A DNA stretch of 64,000 nucleotides, from contig NZ_BMRG01000019.1 in the NCBI RefSeq assembly GCF_014648515.1, positions 33,343-97,342 on the forward strand. Reading direction: 5' to 3'. Position numbers and translations under genes: made by a program. Source of the DNA: Saccharothrix coeruleofusca (GTDB lineage Bacteria; Actinomycetota; Actinomycetes; Mycobacteriales; Pseudonocardiaceae). The notes under the pieces are model-generated. The model worked only from the letters and a program-made list of their open reading frames with translations. It was not told the DNA's origin and did no database searches. Positions 30,821 to 39,494 of the stretch are shown in pieces. Each line of letters starts with the position of its first letter. Position 1 is the stretch's first letter.

Positions 30821-32515
30821 TCACGACGTCGTGGCGGACGGGCGGATCGCGTCGCGGTAGCGGCCGAGCGCGCGCAGCGCCATCCCCTGGGCGAACGCGG
30901 GGTTGGCGTACCGGCTGACGAACCGCACGTACTCGTGGACGGCCTCCCACGGCCACCCGCCGCCGGGTTCGCGGCGCCGCAGCAGCCAGTCCACCCCGGA
31001 GCGCAGCCCGGCCGGGTCGGCGCCCGCCGCCAGCAGCGCCGAGATCGCGTAGCCGGTCTCCTCGACGGTGCCCGGCGCGCCCGCCCCGTCACCCCACGAG
31101 CCGTCGGCCAGCCGGGCGCGCTCCAGCCACGCCACCGCCCGGCGGGCCGTGGCGTCGTCCGCCCGCCCCACCCTGACGAAGGTCTCCAGCACGGCCGCGG
31201 TGGCCATGGTGTGGTGCCGGTACCACACCGACTCGAAGGCGCCGTCCGGGAGCTGGGCCGACGCCAGCCAGCGCAGCGCCCGGCGCACCCGGCGGTCGTC
31301 GGCGGGCACGCCCGCGTCCAGCAGGGCGTCGACGGCCTGCACGGTGGTCATCGGGCAGGGGCCGCTGTTGGCCACCTTGGTGTTGCGCACGCACAGGCCC
31401 CAGGACCCTCGGGTGTCCTGCACGCGGGTCAGCCACTCCACGCCCCGCGCGATGGCGTCCGCCTGCTGGTCACCGGGCAGCCTGCACAGCACCGACAGGA
31501 TCTCGCCCGTCTCCAGGGTCGAGGGCCAGCCCTCGGTGCCCGCCCAGCCCCAGTAGCCCGGCGGGCACCCGAACGCCAGGAACGGGCGGTGCTGCTGCAG
31601 GCGCACGAACAGCTCGGCCGAGGCGGTCAGCCGCGGGTCCGCGGCGTAGCCCACCTCGGTCAGGCCGCGCACGGCGTACATCGTCCAGGCCGCGTCCAGC
31701 GGACCGGTCTGCCACCAGCCGTCGGGGTGCATCGTGCGGCGGAACCACCGCACGGCGGCCTCGACCATGTCCGGGGCCAGCCCGGCGCGGGCCAGGCCGG
31801 TGCAGACCAGGCCGGTGACCCAGGCGTTCTCGCACCACGCGCCGGTCGAGCCCTCGTGCTCGTAGACCTGCCGGACCACCTTGAGCGCGTTGGGCTCGGC
31901 CAGGCGGGCCAGCGCCCGCTGCACCGGGTTGAGCGGCTTGTGCCGGACCTGGGCCAGGCCGAGCGCGGAGACCATCGGCAGGCGCAGGTCGAACAGCCTG
32001 CGGTACAGCCCCGGCCACAGCGCCAGCTCCAGCGGGAAGCGGCGCATGTCCTCGGGGGCCAGCCAGCCGACGAAGCCGTAGTACTGCCTGCACCAGGCGA
32101 CGACCTCGGGGTGCGGGATCGCCTCCAGGCCGCCGTGCTCGGCCATCCAGTGCTGCCCCGAGGCCACCTGGGCCGCGCTCCCGCCGGGGTCGACCAGGTG
32201 CAGCACGGCGGAGGCGACCGCCGTCGTCCCGGCCTCGCTGGCCAGGCCGGGGACCATCGCCCAGCCGCCGTCGGCGTTCTGGGTGCGCCTGAGCCACCCG
32301 GCGCCCGCCGCGATCAGGTCGGCGCTGCCCGCCGGGTCGGCGTGGTGCAGCGCGGCCAGCGCGCCGACCGTGCCCAGCGTCGAGGTCAGGTTGTCCTGGC
32401 TGTAGTCGAACACCCCGTCCGGGCGCTGGGCGAGGAACAGCGCCTCCGCGCCCTCGGCGATCGCCTCGTCCAGCACGCCCGTGAACGGGTCGGGGTCGAC
32501 GTGCACCGACGTCAT
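30821..32515 (-). CDS. Squalene-hopene-cyclase-fold terpene cyclase without DxDD
   Basis: 564 residues, ATG 32515. Repeated QW-type segments (TQNADGGWAM, VQDTRGSWGL, ARLADGSWGD, REPGGGWPWE) show the alpha/alpha-barrel of class II triterpene cyclases and related prenyl-chain cyclases. No DxDD occurs anywhere in the protein. The likely acid segment reads GPLDAAWTMYAVRGL with a single Asp, closer to the DCTA motif of oxidosqualene cyclases. That fits an epoxide substrate made by the FAD enzyme in the same cluster. Loss of cyclase activity is also possible. Length is somewhat short for squalene-hopene cyclase (about 630). Confidence 0.82.
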   Translation of the reverse strand: MTSVHVDPDPFTGVLDEAIAEGAEALFLAQRPDGVFDYSQDNLTSTLGTVGALAALHHADPAGSADLIAAGAGWLRRTQNADGGWAMVPGLASEAGTTAVASAVLHLVDPGGSAAQVASGQHWMAEHGGLEAIPHPEVVAWCRQYYGFVGWLAPEDMRRFPLELALWPGLYRRLFDLRLPMVSALGLAQVRHKPLNPVQRALARLAEPNALKVVRQVYEHEGSTGAWCENAWVTGLVCTGLARAGLAPDMVEAAVRWFRRTMHPDGWWQTGPLDAAWTMYAVRGLTEVGYAADPRLTASAELFVRLQQHRPFLAFGCPPGYWGWAGTEGWPSTLETGEILSVLCRLPGDQQADAIARGVEWLTRVQDTRGSWGLCVRNTKVANSGPCPMTTVQAVDALLDAGVPADDRRVRRALRWLASAQLPDGAFESVWYRHHTMATAAVLETFVRVGRADDATARRAVAWLERARLADGSWGDGAGAPGTVEETGYAISALLAAGADPAGLRSGVDWLLRRREPGGGWPWEAVHEYVRFVSRYANPAFAQGMALRALGRYRDAIRPSATTS

Positions 32516-32579
32516 GCGGAGTCCTCTCCCCCGGCCGAGGTGACCGGGAACTGGTCGGCGGGAGCGCGGCGGCCGGGGG

Positions 32580-33617
32580 TCACCGGTCGTTGGTCGCGGC
32601 GAGCGCGGGCGCGGGCGCGGGCGCCGAGGCGAACAGCGCGGCCGCCCGCAGGACGGCGTCGTTGGCCTCGGGGGTGCCGGTGCTGACCCGCACGCCCGCG
32701 CCGCCCGCCAGCACGCGCACCGCGATGCCGTGCTCGGCCAGGTGGGCCACGAACTCCTGGTTGCGCGCACCCAGCCGCAGCCACAGGAAGTTGCCGCCGC
32801 TGGGCGGCACGTCGAAGCCCAGCTCCAGCAGCCCCGCCCGGACGCGGTCGCGCTCGGCGGCCACCCGCTCGCACTGCCGCCGCATCCTCGGCCCGGCCGC
32901 GAGCGCGGCCACCGCCGCCGCCTGGGCGACGGTCGGCACCCGGTAGAACGGCGTGGTGCGGCGGACGGGCGCGACCACGTCCGCCGCTCCCACCAGGTAG
33001 CCGACGCGCAGGCCGAGCAGGCCGTGCGACTTGGAGAAGGTCCGGACCACCACCACGCGGTCGTCGGTCGCGGCCAGCTCCACGGCGTCGGCGACCGCGG
33101 CCGGGTCGGCGAACTCCCGGTACGCCTCGTCGACGAGCACGAGGACGTGCGGCGGCAGTGCCTCCAGCAGCGCGCGGAGCCGGTCGGCGCCGAGCACCTC
33201 ACCGGTGGGGTTGTTCGGGTTGCACAGCAGGACGACCTTGGTCTCCGGGGTGACCGCGGCGGCCACCGCGGCCAGGTCCTGCCGGTCGTCGGGCGCGGGC
33301 ACCGCGACCGGTCGCGCGTGCGCGTTGCGGATCAGCAGGGGGTACATCTCGAAGGAGGGCCAGGTGTGCACCACTTCCGAGCCCGGACCGCAGTGGGCGG
33401 CGAGGAACTGCTGCAGCAGCGCCCCCGATCCCGCGCCCGCCACCACCCGCTCGGCGGCGACCCCCAGGTGCCCGGCCAGTTCCGCCGCCAGGCCGTCGGC
33501 CAGCGCGTCGAGGGTGAGGTGGACCTGGTCCACCGAGCCCAGCAACGCCTCGCGCACCCCCGGCAACGGCGGCGAGCAGTTCTCGTTCAGGGACAGCTGA
33601 TGGACGATCCGGGTCAC
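32580..33617 (-). CDS. HisC-like PLP aminotransferase
   Basis: 345 residues, GTG 33617. It is strongly similar to the N-terminal half of the fusion at 23097 (shared IVHQLSLNEN, PPLPGVREA, HLTLDAL and VVLLCNPNNPTG). The PLP lysine lies in RTFSKSHGLLGLRVGY, with DEAYREF before it. Like the fusion it has HLTLD in place of the HisC RYPD segment, so both belong to one divergent clade. It is probably an aminotransferase, but a CobD-like decarboxylase role cannot be excluded. It is first in a minus-strand operon with the cyclase (64 bp gap) and P450. Confidence 0.9.
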   Translation of the reverse strand: MTRIVHQLSLNENCSPPLPGVREALLGSVDQVHLTLDALADGLAAELAGHLGVAAERVVAGAGSGALLQQFLAAHCGPGSEVVHTWPSFEMYPLLIRNAHARPVAVPAPDDRQDLAAVAAAVTPETKVVLLCNPNNPTGEVLGADRLRALLEALPPHVLVLVDEAYREFADPAAVADAVELAATDDRVVVVRTFSKSHGLLGLRVGYLVGAADVVAPVRRTTPFYRVPTVAQAAAVAALAAGPRMRRQCERVAAERDRVRAGLLELGFDVPPSGGNFLWLRLGARNQEFVAHLAEHGIAVRVLAGGAGVRVSTGTPEANDAVLRAAALFASAPAPAPALAATNDR

Positions 33618-33684
33618 GGGGCCAGCCTTTCCCGGTGCGGCGAAGCGCAATCGGTCGAACTTTTGCGCAGGCAGATCGATTGGC

Positions 33685-33714
33685 ACGCTAACGATCACGA
33701 GCCGATCACGTCAA
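33685..33714 (-). promoter_or_regulatory. Probable promoter of the aminotransferase-cyclase-P450 operon
   Basis: Minus strand TTGACG (33709-33714), 18-bp spacer, TAGCGT (33685-33690), about 70 bp upstream of the GTG. Confidence 0.5.
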
Positions 33715-33788
33715 GACCTCCGTCCGGAGCGGGAAGCGGCGCACCTTTAACCGGAAATTAACGACTCCGGTATTCACCGCATCAGCGG

Positions 33789-33817
33789 TTGACCGATAGG
33801 GGTTTGCCGACCAGGAT
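33789..33817 (+). promoter_or_regulatory. Probable promoter of the MFS gene
   Basis: TTGACC (33789-33794), 17-bp spacer, CAGGAT (33812-33817). The 369-base divergent region (33618-33986) holds this and the opposing promoter, and no gene. Confidence 0.4.
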
Positions 33818-33986
33818 TCCCGTTCCCGCGACACCGGTCAATACGCGAACGCGCCGCTCCGATTGCCCGATCGGGCAGTGACAATCCGGGCCGCGCGGCC
33901 GTACGGTGACGTGCCGTCCCCCTTTGACCGCCCACCCGACCGCGACTCCCCGCGCCCGGCCGGGCGCCCGCGAAGGAGGAACGGAA

Positions 33987-35276
33987 ATGAGCGTCGACGC
34001 CCCGAGCAGCCGACCAGGCGCCACCACGCGGTTCGGCAAGGTCGCCGCCGCCCTGCTGGCCTCCCAGTTCGGTGTCTACATCGCCGTCATCACCCCGCTG
34101 CAACTGCTGCTGACGCTGCGGCTGACCGGGTTGGCCGAGGACCACGCGGCGGCCACCGACGCCTTCGGGGTGGTCACCGGCCTCGGCGCCGTCGTGGTGC
34201 TGGTGTTCACCCCGATCGCGGGCCGGATCAGCGACCGCACGCCGTTCGCCCTGGGCCGCCGCCGCACGTGGATCCTCTTCGGCTCGCTCAGCGGCGCGGT
34301 CACGCTGGTCGCCCTCGGCGAGACCACCGCGGTGTGGCAGGTGGTCCTGCTGTGGTGCCTGGTCAAAGCGCTGTTCAGCTTCCAGCAGTCCGCGACGGCC
34401 GCCGTGCTGGCCGACCAGGTGCCCGCGCGGCGGCGCGGCCTGGCCTCCGGGCTGCTCGGCCTGGTCATCCCGTTCGCGCCGATGCTCGGCCTGGTGATCG
34501 TCAACGCGCTGCCCGCCGGGTCCGCGTCGCAGTGGCAGGCCATCGCCGTGATCGCCGCCGCGGCGGGCATCGCGGCGGTGCTGCTGATCCGCGAGGGCAG
34601 GCCCGCGCCGGGCGGGCGCGAGCGCGACGGGCTGGGCGTGGTGCTGCGGACGTTCTGGCTCAACCCGCGCCGCCACCCGGCTTTCGGCTGGGCGTGGTTG
34701 GTGCGGTTCCTGATCACCGCCACCTACGCCGCGGGCAGCTACGTCTCGCTGTACCTGATCCAGCGGTTCGGCGTGGGGCAGGCCGAGGTCGGCGGCCTGG
34801 TGCTGCTGTGGTCGGTGATCCACGTGCCCGCCGCGGTCGTCGCGAGCCTCGGCGCGGGGTACCTGTCGGACGCGCTGCGCAGGCAGAAGCCGTTCGTCGC
34901 GGTGTCGGCGTTCATCGGCGTGGTGTCGATGCTGCTGCTGGCGTTCGCGCCCTCGACAACGGTCGTGTTCGTCACCGCGGGTGTCATGGGGATCGGGATG
35001 GGCACCTTCCTGGCCGTGGACATGGCGATGTGCGTGCGGGTGCTGCCGGACGGCGCGAACGCGGGCAAGGACCTCGGCATCGTCAACATCGCGAACACGC
35101 TGCCGCAGTCGCTGGTCCCGCTGGCCGCGCCGCTGCTGCTGGGGTTGGGCGGGTACACCGCGTTCTTCGGCTTCCTCGCCCTGCTGGGCATCGCGGGCGC
35201 GCTGGCCGTGCGACGGGTGCCCGAGATCGGCCAGGAGGGCGGCGCACCCGGCGTCGCCCCGCTGCGCCGCGCCTGA
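33987..35276 (+). CDS. MFS transporter, probable terpenoid-cluster exporter
   Basis: 429 residues. ATG 33987 follows AAGGAGGAACGGAA; an upstream in-frame ATG lacks this. It has about 12 membrane helices with the loop GRISDRTPFALGRRRTW (about 70-87) and a second SDALRRQKPF loop, as in the sugar/glycoside-type MFS group also seen at 13616. It is divergent from the aminotransferase operon and closes the right side of the cluster, so export of or resistance to the product is likely but unproven. Confidence 0.86.
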   Translation: MSVDAPSSRPGATTRFGKVAAALLASQFGVYIAVITPLQLLLTLRLTGLAEDHAAATDAFGVVTGLGAVVVLVFTPIAGRISDRTPFALGRRRTWILFGSLSGAVTLVALGETTAVWQVVLLWCLVKALFSFQQSATAAVLADQVPARRRGLASGLLGLVIPFAPMLGLVIVNALPAGSASQWQAIAVIAAAAGIAAVLLIREGRPAPGGRERDGLGVVLRTFWLNPRRHPAFGWAWLVRFLITATYAAGSYVSLYLIQRFGVGQAEVGGLVLLWSVIHVPAAVVASLGAGYLSDALRRQKPFVAVSAFIGVVSMLLLAFAPSTTVVFVTAGVMGIGMGTFLAVDMAMCVRVLPDGANAGKDLGIVNIANTLPQSLVPLAAPLLLGLGGYTAFFGFLALLGIAGALAVRRVPEIGQEGGAPGVAPLRRA

Positions 35277-35400
35277 TCTGTCCACTCAGCACAGTCCCGT
35301 GGGCCCAGCTCATTCACGTCTCTGTGGACGAATTCGGCGCGTCTTGCGAAAACAGCAAGATCTGTTGTTGCCACCGCGGCCCCGTGGCGAGACTGCCCGC

Positions 35401-36417
35401 ATGATCTCCGCACCACGCGCGGCGGTGGCCGCCGCACTGACCCTGCTGCTCACCGGTACCGCTTCCTGCTCGCCATCGCCCACCCCCGACACTCCCGCGC
35501 AAGCCTCCGCGCAAGCCCACGCCCACACCGCGGCCACGCAGGACGACCCGCGTTTCACCGACACCTTCCGGCACGAGTTCGCCGACGTCGACGGCGTCCG
35601 GATGCACTACGTGACCGGCGGCAGCGGCACCCCGGTGGTGCTGCTGCACGGCTGGCCGCAGACGTGGTTCGGCTGGTGGCCGATCATGCCCGCACTGGCC
35701 GAGCACCACACCGTCTACGCCATCGACCTCCCAGGGCTCGGCGACAGCACCGGCACCCCGACCGGCTACGACAAGGCGACCCTGGCGCGGTACGTGCACA
35801 CCCTGGTGGCCGACCGGCTCGGCATCCGGGACGCCCGCGTCATCGGGCACGACCTGGGCGCCGCCGTGGCGTTCCAGTACGCCGCCCAGTTCCCCGCCGA
35901 CACCGCGCGGCTGGGCTACCTCGACCTGCCGCTGCCCGGCCCCGGCATCGACGCGGCCACCTACCGCTCGCTGAGCTGGCACATCGCCTTCCACTCCCAG
36001 CCGAAGGTCCCCGAAACCGTGGTCGGCGACGACGTTCGCGAGTACCTGGCGCTGTTCTACCCCCAGGTCTCCTTCGGCGGGACGGCGTTCGGCGGCACCT
36101 CGGACCGGTCCCCGTTCACCGACGCCGACATCGACGAGTACGCGCGGACCTACCGCAGGCCCGAGGCGCTGGCCGGGGGCTTCGAGCTGTACCGCGCCCT
36201 CGGCAAGGACGTCCAGGACACCCTCGCCGCCGCACCGGTGCGCGTCCCGACCCTGCTCATGGCCGCCCAGGGGCAGATCGACGCGGTCCGGGCCACCGCG
36301 GCACCGCGCATGACCGACATCGTGCGAGCGGTCGACGTGCCCAACGCGGGCCACTGGCTGGTCGAGGAGAACCCGGAGTTCGTCACCGACGAGCTGCTGA
36401 GCTTCCTCCGGGGATGA
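35401..36417 (+). CDS. Exported alpha/beta hydrolase, epoxide-hydrolase-like
   Basis: 338 residues. A hydrophobic N-terminal signal (AAVAAALTLLLTGTASC, Cys23) looks like a signal peptide with a loose lipobox, followed by a Pro/Ala/His-rich linker. The catalytic domain has the HGWP oxyanion motif (VVLLHGWPQTW) and nucleophile elbow VIGHDLGAAVAF with Asp, as in epoxide hydrolases and haloalkane dehalogenases. The His lies in PNAGHWLVEENP. Export suggests action on external compounds, so it probably does not belong to the adjacent terpenoid pathway. A short hairpin (about 35343-35360) lies in the promoter area. Confidence 0.86.
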   Translation: MISAPRAAVAAALTLLLTGTASCSPSPTPDTPAQASAQAHAHTAATQDDPRFTDTFRHEFADVDGVRMHYVTGGSGTPVVLLHGWPQTWFGWWPIMPALAEHHTVYAIDLPGLGDSTGTPTGYDKATLARYVHTLVADRLGIRDARVIGHDLGAAVAFQYAAQFPADTARLGYLDLPLPGPGIDAATYRSLSWHIAFHSQPKVPETVVGDDVREYLALFYPQVSFGGTAFGGTSDRSPFTDADIDEYARTYRRPEALAGGFELYRALGKDVQDTLAAAPVRVPTLLMAAQGQIDAVRATAAPRMTDIVRAVDVPNAGHWLVEENPEFVTDELLSFLRG

Positions 36418-36744
36418 CGCCGGCTCGCGAGAGGGCGAGGCGGTAGCCCGCCCGACGACCGACCACCCCACTCGGGTGTCATCACATCGGCTCAACGCAG
36501 CCGACCGCTGAAGTGGCGGTGCCGGGGGCGCGCCGGGCCGTCGGCACGCGGCGATGAGCAGGATGCGATCGGGGCCGGTAGCGTGCCTGGGCGGAGGCAT
36601 TCGATCAGCGCGGCGCCCAGGAGGGTGATCCCTGGCCAAGTCGTCGAGGAGAGCGCAAGGCCGAACGACGGGACTTGCCCTCGGCCGCCACGGAGCACCC
36701 CGAACTGACCGCGGCGACCGGGAAGCGGACGGGAGGAGTCGCCC
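36418..36744. other. Intergenic region before the Mrp operon
   Basis: 327 bases with no recognisable gene, hairpin or clear promoter pair. GGGAGGAG (36730-36737) is the ribosome-binding site of the following GTG start. Confidence 0.5.
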
Positions 36745-39033
36745 GTGGTCGTCATTCGCGGTGGTGCCGCGCCCCCCGGCGCGGGGCAGCGGCACCGGGG
36801 GTCTGCGGTGGACTGGCCGGGGTGGCTGGCGTGCGCGGCCGCGCTCGCGGGGTTCGCGCTGTGCCTGCTCGGTTGGCTGGCGGGCGGCGGCGCGTTCGCG
36901 CTGCCGTGGGCGCCGAGCCTGGACTTGGAGCTGAGCTTCGCGCTCGACGGCTTGGCCGTGCTCTACGGGTTGCTGGCCACCGGGGTGGGCGCCCTGGTCT
37001 TCGCCTACGGCACCCGCTACCTGAGCCTGCACCTGGAGCACCAGCGGCGGCAGGCGGTGGAGCGGTGGCGGTTCTGGCCGTGGATGGCGCTGTTCGCGGT
37101 GGCGATGGTGGGCCTGGCCACCGCGCAGGACCTGGTGCTGGTGTTCGTGTTCTTCGACCTGACCGCGGTGTGCTCGTACTTCCTCATCGGCTTCGACCGG
37201 GCCGAGCGCGAGGCGCGGACCTCGGCGCTGATGGCGTTGCTGGTGACGGTGGTCGCCGCGGTGGCGATGCTGGTGGCCGCCGTGCTGCTCTACGCGGCCC
37301 ACGGGACGTTCTCCATCCCCGAGCTGCTGGCGCGAGCGGCCCCCTCGGCGACCACCACCCTGGCGGCGGCGTTGCTGGCGGTGGCCGCGCTGGCCAAGAG
37401 CGCGCAGGTCCCGCTGCACTTCTGGCTGCCGAGGGCGATGGCGGCGCCGACACCGGTGTCGGCCTACCTGCACTCGGCGGCGATGGTCGCGGCGGGCGTG
37501 CTGGTGATCGGGCGGGTGCACCCGCTGCTGGCCCGCAGCGAGGCGGTGTTGACCGGGCTGCTGGTCGTGGGGGCGGCGTCGGTGGTGGTGGGCGGGGTCC
37601 TGGCGCTGCGGCGGGATGTGCTCAAGCAGGTGCTCGCCTACTCCACGATCTCGCAGTACGGCTACGTGGTGATGATGTACGGGATGGGCGGGGCGGCGGG
37701 CAACGGCGCCGCGGCGTTCTACGTGCTGGCGCACGGCGTGGCCAAGAGCGCCCTGTTCATGACGGCGGGGGCGGTGACGATGGCCACCGGCGAGGACCGG
37801 CTGTCCCGGCTGGGCGGGCTGGGCCGCCGCGCGCCGGTGCTCGCGGTGGCGGCCGGGGTGGCCTCGGCGACGCTGGCCGCGCTGCCGCTGACGGTCGGGT
37901 TCTTCAAGGACGAGCTGCTGTTCACCGCGGCGCTGCGGCACGGCCCGACGACCGCGGTGCTGGCCGTGGTCGCGGCGGCGCTGACGTTCGCCTACGTCGG
38001 CCGCTTCTGGGGGGCGCTGTTCCTGGGACCGCCGCGCGGTCGGGTGGGCTCGACCCCGGTCCTGCTCGTCGCCCCGGTGGTGGTCCTGGCGGTGATCGCG
38101 GTGGCCGGGGGTCTGGTGGTGGAGCCGTTCGCCCGGCTGGCCGAGGACGCGGCGGGCGTCTCGGCGGGCGGCCCGGTCGCCCTCTCCCCCGCCTACCACC
38201 TCGACGCCCGAGCGGAGAACCTGATGGCGCTGGCCGCGTGGGCGGCGGGCGGGGCGCTGCTGGCCCTGCCGCGCGTGGTGGACCGGGTGTCGCGGGCCGT
38301 GGCCGTGGCGGGCGAGCGGGCGGGACCGCGGCGGGCCTACGAGATGGCGGTGCACGCGCTCAACCGCGCCTCGACCGCGCTGCACGACCGGGAGGTGCGG
38401 GACCTGCGCACCAGCATCGCCGCGGTGCTGGTGCCTGCCGGAGTGCTGATCGGCCTGGCGTTCGCCGCCACCCCGACCGCGGGCGCCTACGTCGTCGGCG
38501 CGGTGGTCGGGGCCGACTGGCTGATCCTGCCGCTGCTGGCGCTGGTCGTCATCGCGACCGTGGTGATCGCCGTGGCCAAGGCCCGGCTGGCCGTGGCGCT
38601 GGCCCTGTCGGTGGTCGGCTTCGCGCTGGCGGCGGTGTACGCGCTGGTCGGCGCGCCGGACGTGGCGCTGGTGGCCGTCGTGGTCGAGACCATGCTCACC
38701 CTGGTCTTCGTCGCGGCGCTGGCCCGGATGCCGCGCGCGGCCCCGGAGCGGGACGCGGGTGCCCCCGCCCGCGTGCGCAGGCGGCGGCGCGACGCGATCG
38801 CGGGCGGCGTCGCCGGGGTGGCCGTCTTCGCCTCGGTGTGGGGGTTCCTGTCCCAGCCCGCGCCCGACAGCGTCTCCGCCGAGCACATCCGGCTCACCCC
38901 GGCCGCGCACGGCAGCGACGTGGTCACCGTCATCGTCGCCGACTTCCGCGGCCTGGACACCCTGGTCGAGATCACGGTGCTGCTGGTGGCCGTGGTCGGG
39001 GTGGCGACGCTGGCGCGGCGGAGGCTGTGGTGA
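36745..39033 (+). CDS. mnhA: Mrp/Mnh cation:proton antiporter subunit A
   Basis: 762 residues, about 18-20 membrane helices, GTG behind GGGAGGAG. The NuoL-like core shows KSAQVPLHFWLPRAMAAPTP and LKQVLAYSTISQYGY, including the conserved Lys residues. The C-terminal part (after about 600) is the MrpA-specific extension. The helix that usually has a conserved Glu (FWEL) reads FVFFDLTAVCSYFL, with Asp. It forms the Na+/H+ exchange complex with subunits B-G encoded downstream and contributes to pH and sodium homeostasis. Confidence 0.92.
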   Translation: MVVIRGGAAPPGAGQRHRGSAVDWPGWLACAAALAGFALCLLGWLAGGGAFALPWAPSLDLELSFALDGLAVLYGLLATGVGALVFAYGTRYLSLHLEHQRRQAVERWRFWPWMALFAVAMVGLATAQDLVLVFVFFDLTAVCSYFLIGFDRAEREARTSALMALLVTVVAAVAMLVAAVLLYAAHGTFSIPELLARAAPSATTTLAAALLAVAALAKSAQVPLHFWLPRAMAAPTPVSAYLHSAAMVAAGVLVIGRVHPLLARSEAVLTGLLVVGAASVVVGGVLALRRDVLKQVLAYSTISQYGYVVMMYGMGGAAGNGAAAFYVLAHGVAKSALFMTAGAVTMATGEDRLSRLGGLGRRAPVLAVAAGVASATLAALPLTVGFFKDELLFTAALRHGPTTAVLAVVAAALTFAYVGRFWGALFLGPPRGRVGSTPVLLVAPVVVLAVIAVAGGLVVEPFARLAEDAAGVSAGGPVALSPAYHLDARAENLMALAAWAAGGALLALPRVVDRVSRAVAVAGERAGPRRAYEMAVHALNRASTALHDREVRDLRTSIAAVLVPAGVLIGLAFAATPTAGAYVVGAVVGADWLILPLLALVVIATVVIAVAKARLAVALALSVVGFALAAVYALVGAPDVALVAVVVETMLTLVFVAALARMPRAAPERDAGAPARVRRRRRDAIAGGVAGVAVFASVWGFLSQPAPDSVSAEHIRLTPAAHGSDVVTVIVADFRGLDTLVEITVLLVAVVGVATLARRRLW

Positions 39034-39494
39034 GGCCCGGCGGCCGGGACGGGGCCCCGGACGCGGTGGTCCGCGTGGTCGCCCGGCTGCTGCCCGGCCC
39101 GAGCCTGATGGTCGCCGCGGGCCTGATCGCCAAGGGCTACGCCGAGGTGGGCGACGGCTTCGCCGCCGGGGTGATCGTCGCGCTGGCGATCGCGCCGAGC
39201 TACGTGGCGCTCGGCGCCGAGGGGGTGGAGGCGGCGCTGCCGGTGCTGCGCCACGCTCCGGCGGTGGCGGTCGGCGGACTGCTCCTCGCGCTGGCGAGCG
39301 GGTTCTTCCCGCTGCTGCTGGGCGAACCGCCGGTGAGCCACCGCCCCGCTCCTGGCGAGCACGTGGTCAAGATCGGCGCGCTGGAGCTGTTCACCCCGCT
39401 GCTGCTCGACATCGGGGTGTTCCTGCTGGTCGTCGGAGTGCTGACGGTGCTGCTGCACCAGTTCGGCCGACCTCGGCGGGAGGGCGGGCGGTGA
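39030..39494 (+). CDS. mnhB: Mrp/Mnh antiporter subunit B
   Basis: 154 residues, GTG overlapping the subunit A stop. About four membrane helices with LMVAAGLIAKGYAEVGDGFAAG and GALELFTPLLLDIGVFLLV, which match the MnhB domain (LPTPLLFDIGVYLVV-like). It is a membrane subunit of the seven-part antiporter, coupled by 4-base overlaps to A and C. Confidence 0.9.
   Translation: MRPGGRDGAPDAVVRVVARLLPGPSLMVAAGLIAKGYAEVGDGFAAGVIVALAIAPSYVALGAEGVEAALPVLRHAPAVAVGGLLLALASGFFPLLLGEPPVSHRPAPGEHVVKIGALELFTPLLLDIGVFLLVVGVLTVLLHQFGRPRREGGR

Noticed and set aside
29565-30824. A longer P450 starting at GTG 30824, which overlaps the cyclase stop
   Set aside because: ATG 30773 has a strong GGAGG site 5 bp upstream, while the GTG has none; the extra 17 residues are not P450-like.
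35401-36417. The epoxide-hydrolase-like gene as part of the terpenoid pathway
   Set aside because: It has an export signal, its own upstream region and a separate position beyond the transporter, so it is more likely independent.
35314-38910. A minus-strand open frame of about 1200 codons opposite the hydrolase and mnhA
   Set aside because: Low-complexity Arg/His/Gln-rich translation with no motifs; the plus strand encodes recognisable proteins.
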